A DNA stretch of 64,000 nt, taken from Variovorax sp. V93 (lineage in GTDB: Bacteria; Pseudomonadota; Gammaproteobacteria; Burkholderiales; Burkholderiaceae_C). Under the pieces are notes generated by a model. It was given only the letters and a program-made list of their open reading frames with translations. It made no database searches and was not told the DNA's origin. Below, piece after piece: positions 61,546 to 64,000 of the stretch; positions within the stretch are counted from its first letter, which is position 1; each line of letters begins with the position of its first letter. The position numbers and the translations under genes were made by a program. Location: positions 186,001 to 250,000 of the forward strand of contig NZ_AP028670.1 of NCBI RefSeq assembly GCF_041154485.1. The letters are read 5' to 3'.

Positions 61546-62340
61546 ATGACTGAAACCCTGCGCCCCAAGAACTACTTCGACGACCGCGCCACCCGAGACA
61601 TGGCGAAGCACCTGCCCTCGCCTCAGCGGGATATGAAGGAGACGCTAGCCTATGCCTGCAGGATCCTGGCGATGACCGGCCAGGAAGCCGGACTGGCGGG
61701 ACAGATCAGCGCGCGCTCGGAGCGGGAGGGGGCCTACTGGACCTTGCGTTTCGGCTTGGGATTCGACGAAGCCACGCCGGAAGACTTCATCGAGGTCGAC
61801 GGAGATCTCAACACACTGACGGGTACGGGCATGCCCAACCCCGCGACCCGCTTCCACCTTTGGGTCTACCGCGCGCGTCAGGACGTACAGTCGATCATCC
61901 ACACCCATTCGCCGTGGGCCTCCGCACTCGCCGCAGCCAGACAGCCTCTGGTGATCGCGCAGATGGACATGACCCCTCTGCACGACGACTGCGCGTTCCT
62001 GCCGGACTGGCCCGGAGTGCCGATCGCCGACGATGAGGGCGTCATCATCTCCGGCGCCCTTGGGAGCAAGCGCGCAATCGTTCTCGCCCATCATGGATAC
62101 CTGACCGCGGGCAAGACCATTCAGGAGGCCACCTACCTGTCGGTCTATCTCGAGCGTGCCGCCCGCATGCAGTTACGCGCCCAGGCTGCTTTCGGCGCTT
62201 TGACTCCCGTCGACGACGCACTCGCACGAGAAGCCCACGACTACCTGCTCAAGCCGTCGATCGTCAACAGCACCTTCGACTACTGGTGCCGTCAGACGGC
62301 AGGTGCACCACAGCCCATCTCGAGTTCGACGGCCTGCTGA
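61546..62340 (+). CDS. class II aldolase/adducin family protein
   Basis: The 264-residue protein shows the aldolase II metal site (SIIHTHSPWASALAA, then VLAHHGYLTAGKT) and GMPNPATRFHLWVYRARQDVQ. It is a paralogue of the 60439 gene and the intact version of the fragment at 58263. The ATG at 61546 is used because its N-terminus (MTETLRPKNYFDDR) aligns with the fragment. Catalysis with a divalent metal is expected; the substrate is unknown. Another small frame (62292-62600, minus) overlaps its end. Confidence 0.9.
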   Translation: MTETLRPKNYFDDRATRDMAKHLPSPQRDMKETLAYACRILAMTGQEAGLAGQISARSEREGAYWTLRFGLGFDEATPEDFIEVDGDLNTLTGTGMPNPATRFHLWVYRARQDVQSIIHTHSPWASALAAARQPLVIAQMDMTPLHDDCAFLPDWPGVPIADDEGVIISGALGSKRAIVLAHHGYLTAGKTIQEATYLSVYLERAARMQLRAQAAFGALTPVDDALAREAHDYLLKPSIVNSTFDYWCRQTAGAPQPISSSTAC

Positions 62341-62600
62341 CGTCTGCGCGCCATGGCTTCTTGTGTTGCGGCTGTCGACCTGGGGATCGCGGCCAACAGT
62401 TCGGTAAGCGAGGCCGGCACGCCACAAGCGGGATCCAGCCACCCCGATAGCACCATGGTGCTATCGCGCACGGTGTTCTTGGCTTCCGATCGTCCCTCTA
62501 TCAAGAGGAGGCTTGCAGCGGGCAGGCCTGCATCGGTTTCCAGGTGGAGGCACTCGCCATTTCTCAACAGTACGCACGCCTTCACCCACACGGACAACAC
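62292..62600 (-). CDS. possible small protein, unrecognised
   Basis: An ATG frame of 102 codons on the minus strand overlaps the aldolase end by 49 bases and covers most of the 305-base gap to the binding-protein gene. It looks moderately codon-like (SLLLIEGRSEAKNTVRDSTM, then ACGVPASLTELLAAIPRSTA) but resembles no family I know and has no good ribosome site. It could be chance or a decayed gene. Confidence 0.25.
   Translation of the reverse strand: MLSVWVKACVLLRNGECLHLETDAGLPAASLLLIEGRSEAKNTVRDSTMVLSGWLDPACGVPASLTELLAAIPRSTAATQEAMARRRQQAVELEMGCGAPAV
62446..62467. promoter_or_regulatory. perfect 22-base palindrome CGATAGCACCATGGTGCTATCG
   Basis: Both strands read the same across 22 bases, with no spacer. 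It lies 179 bases before the amino-acid binding-protein gene. Its ATAGC and GCTAT ends recall the ATAGCTGCTAT element at 58139 and 61433. It is probably a protein-binding site; a terminator is less likely because no T run follows. Confidence 0.55.
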
Positions 62601-62645
62601 ATCTCACCGCCGGTCCTTCCCCTCGATCAACAACAGGAGACAATC

Positions 62646-63665
62646 ATGAAGATCATTCACCTCGCAGCCACTGCACTCATGGGGTTATGTTTGGCCGGCG
62701 TCGCGCAAGCCGGCCAAACCTTTGACGCTGTCAAGAAGCGAGGCTTCGTCCAATGCGGGGTATCCACGAACCTGCCGGGCTTTGCATTCACCGATAGCAA
62801 GGGTGAATGGCAAGGCATTGACGTCGACACTTGCCGCGCGATCGCCGCCGCCATGTTCGGCAATGCCACAAAGTTCAAGGTCGTGCCGCTCACGACCCAA
62901 GCGCGCTTCACAGCTCTTCAATCAGGTGAAGTGGATGTCCTGACGCGCAACACGACACAGACCATGTCGCGCGATACCACACTGGGGCTGATCGGCGTCG
63001 GCGTGAACTTCTACGACAGCCAAGGCATCATGGTCACCAAAGATGCCAATGTCACCAGTGCCAAGAATCTCGCTGGTGCCACCATCTGCGTCCTCCCCGG
63101 AACAACGACCGAGTTGAACCTTACCGATTGGTTCCGAGGCCTCAAGATGGCGTTCAAACCCGTGCTGCTCGACACGGTCGACGAGATCAAGCGCGCCTTT
63201 GCTTCCGGCCGCTGTGACGGCATCACGATGGACAAGTCCCAGCTCGCGCTCGCCCGAATCAACTTCGGCAACTCGGACAAGTACGTGATCCTGCCGGAAG
63301 CGCTCTCGAAAGAGCCGCTGGGCCCCATGGTTCGCCAGGGTGACGAAGCGTGGTTCAACGTCGTACGGTGGTCGCTCAATGCACTCCTCGAGGCGGAGGA
63401 GTACAACCTGACCTCGAAAAATGTCGACGAGGTCGTCAAGAACAATACGGCTCCGCACATCCAGCGCATCCTCGGGACGACCCCGGGTATGGGGAAGGGC
63501 CTCGGTCTGGACGACAAGTGGGCATATAACATCATCAAACAAGTCGGCAACTACGGCGAGATCTTCGACCGTAGCTTGGGCGCACAAAGCCCGATGAAGC
63601 TCGATCGCGGACTGAACGCCCTCTACAACAAGGGCGGATTGATGTACGGGTGGCCGATCCGATAA
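62646..63665 (+). CDS. aapJ: general L-amino acid ABC transporter binding protein (AapJ/BztA-like)
   Basis: The 339-residue protein has a signal peptide (MKIIHLAATALMGLCLAGVAQA) and matches the AapJ/BztA type of the SBP_bac_3 family: FDAVKKRGFVQCGVSTNLPGFAF, RDTTLGLIGVGVNFYDSQGIMV, and the late KNNTAPHIQRILGTTPGMGKGLGLDDKWA. These bind many L-amino acids. The next gene is the matching AapQ-like permease, so the system is probably complete beyond the window. The ATG at 62646 is used because the signal peptide follows it. Confidence 0.93.
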   Translation: MKIIHLAATALMGLCLAGVAQAGQTFDAVKKRGFVQCGVSTNLPGFAFTDSKGEWQGIDVDTCRAIAAAMFGNATKFKVVPLTTQARFTALQSGEVDVLTRNTTQTMSRDTTLGLIGVGVNFYDSQGIMVTKDANVTSAKNLAGATICVLPGTTTELNLTDWFRGLKMAFKPVLLDTVDEIKRAFASGRCDGITMDKSQLALARINFGNSDKYVILPEALSKEPLGPMVRQGDEAWFNVVRWSLNALLEAEEYNLTSKNVDEVVKNNTAPHIQRILGTTPGMGKGLGLDDKWAYNIIKQVGNYGEIFDRSLGAQSPMKLDRGLNALYNKGGLMYGWPIR

Positions 63666-63681
63666 GGATCCGTGGGTGATG

Positions 63682-63715
63682 CCGGACTGAGGCGCTCGTC
63701 GGCGCCTCAATCCGG
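63682..63715 (+). promoter_or_regulatory. stable stem-loop between binding-protein and permease genes
   Basis: CCGGACTGAGGCGC (63682-63695) pairs with GCGCCTCAATCCGG (63702-63715) at 13 of 14 positions around a 6-base loop. There is no T run. A hairpin at this place in ABC operons usually slows mRNA decay and lowers read-through, so that more binding protein than permease is made. Confidence 0.66.
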
Positions 63716-63731
63716 TGCCGCCTTCGCTTCA

Positions 63732-64000
63732 ATGCTCTACCGCCACATCATGAAATCACGCCATCGTGCCCCTTTCAGATTCTCCTGGCAGCATCCGGAG
63801 TTCAGGGCTGTCCTTTACCAGATCATCGTAGTGGGCCTTGTCGCCCTCGCCGCCTGGTATCTCGTCTCCAATACGCTGCACAACCTGGCTACGCGCAACA
63901 TCGCTACAGGCTTTGCATTCCTCGATCGGGAAGCCGGATTCGCGATTGGCGAATCCGTGATTGACTATTCTCCCTCCGACACCTATCGCCGCGCTATCTT
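63732..64000 (+). CDS. aapQ: general L-amino acid ABC transporter permease (AapQ/BztB-like), 3' end missing
   Basis: An open frame from the ATG at 63732 runs off the window end. Its 89 residues include FSWQHPEFRAVLYQIIVVGLVALAAWYLVSNTLHNL (first membrane helix) and the family-specific FAFLDREAGFAIGESVIDYSPSDTYRR, which matches AapQ/BztB. An in-frame ATG at 63750 is a possible later start. It forms the inner-membrane channel with an AapM-like partner expected just outside the window. Confidence 0.88.
   Translation, partial: MLYRHIMKSRHRAPFRFSWQHPEFRAVLYQIIVVGLVALAAWYLVSNTLHNLATRNIATGFAFLDREAGFAIGESVIDYSPSDTYRRAI

Noticed and set aside
1..64000. CRISPR array, tRNA, rRNA or prophage genes
   Set aside because: No regularly spaced direct repeats, no cloverleaf-like or rRNA sequence and no phage structural genes were noticed on either strand; a tRNA or repeat search program was not run.

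Overview
The window is high-GC DNA with tightly packed catabolic operons and four tripartite-tricarboxylate (Bug/TctC-type) binding proteins. This gene content suggests a beta-proteobacterium of the Burkholderiales, most likely Comamonadaceae such as Variovorax. That placement is inferred from gene content. No rRNA or tRNA gene was seen, and no intact mobile element.

Layout. (1) 1-10455: an aromatic or ether catabolic region. It has two VanA-like Rieske oxygenases (the first cut by the window edge), a Rieske ferredoxin, a PDR/VanB-type reductase, an alpha/beta hydrolase, an MFS carrier, a LysR regulator, and an SMP-30 / FAH-family / cyclase / epimerase run. (2) 10620-17348: a LuxR regulator followed by a ring-hydroxylation and cleavage operon (VOC protein, fumarylacetoacetase, MBL protein, FAD monooxygenase, DUF2783, Bug protein). 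(3) 17475-25203: a GntR/FadR regulator divergent from a polar-amino-acid-type ABC transporter, which is joined to a zinc dehydrogenase, a tagaturonate/mannonate-type reductase and an altronate dehydratase. This looks like a sugar-acid (possibly L-galactonate) operon with four matching operator copies. (4) 25204-28925: a scarred accessory patch with an IS66 remnant, a broken sensor gene, and an FNR-like box before an AAA ATPase / hydrolase pair. (5) 28926-40504: a nine-gene minus-strand operon for a cobalt-type nitrile hydratase. It carries a CobW-type GTPase, a Ni/Co permease, a TonB receptor, a PepSY protein, an MHS carrier and an alpha/beta hydrolase. A clear -24/-12 promoter lies before it, and a divergent sigma-54 activator with a large dyad sits beside it.

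(6) 40633-49108: an eight-gene minus-strand acyl-CoA operon led by an AcuR-like TetR protein and AcuI. (7) 49398-52949: a Bug protein, acyl-CoA dehydrogenase and two-subunit CoA-transferase, then an XRE-cupin regulator, a PDR reductase and a MOSC protein on the minus strand. Matching GACAC-N3-GTGTC palindromes precede the 49398 and 55177 operons. (8) 55410-58044: a membrane protein, a PaiB-type flavin protein and an aldoxime dehydratase. (9) 58263-64000: a broken aldolase copy, an MHS carrier, an HCCA-isomerase homologue, two class II aldolases, and the start of a general amino-acid ABC transporter.

The strongest functional links are two. The window encodes an aldoxime dehydratase and a Co-type nitrile hydratase (aldoxime to nitrile to amide), but no amidase is seen. 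The cobalt supply genes sit inside the nitrile hydratase operon under an apparent sigma-54 promoter. All operators and promoters were read by eye and are inferences.
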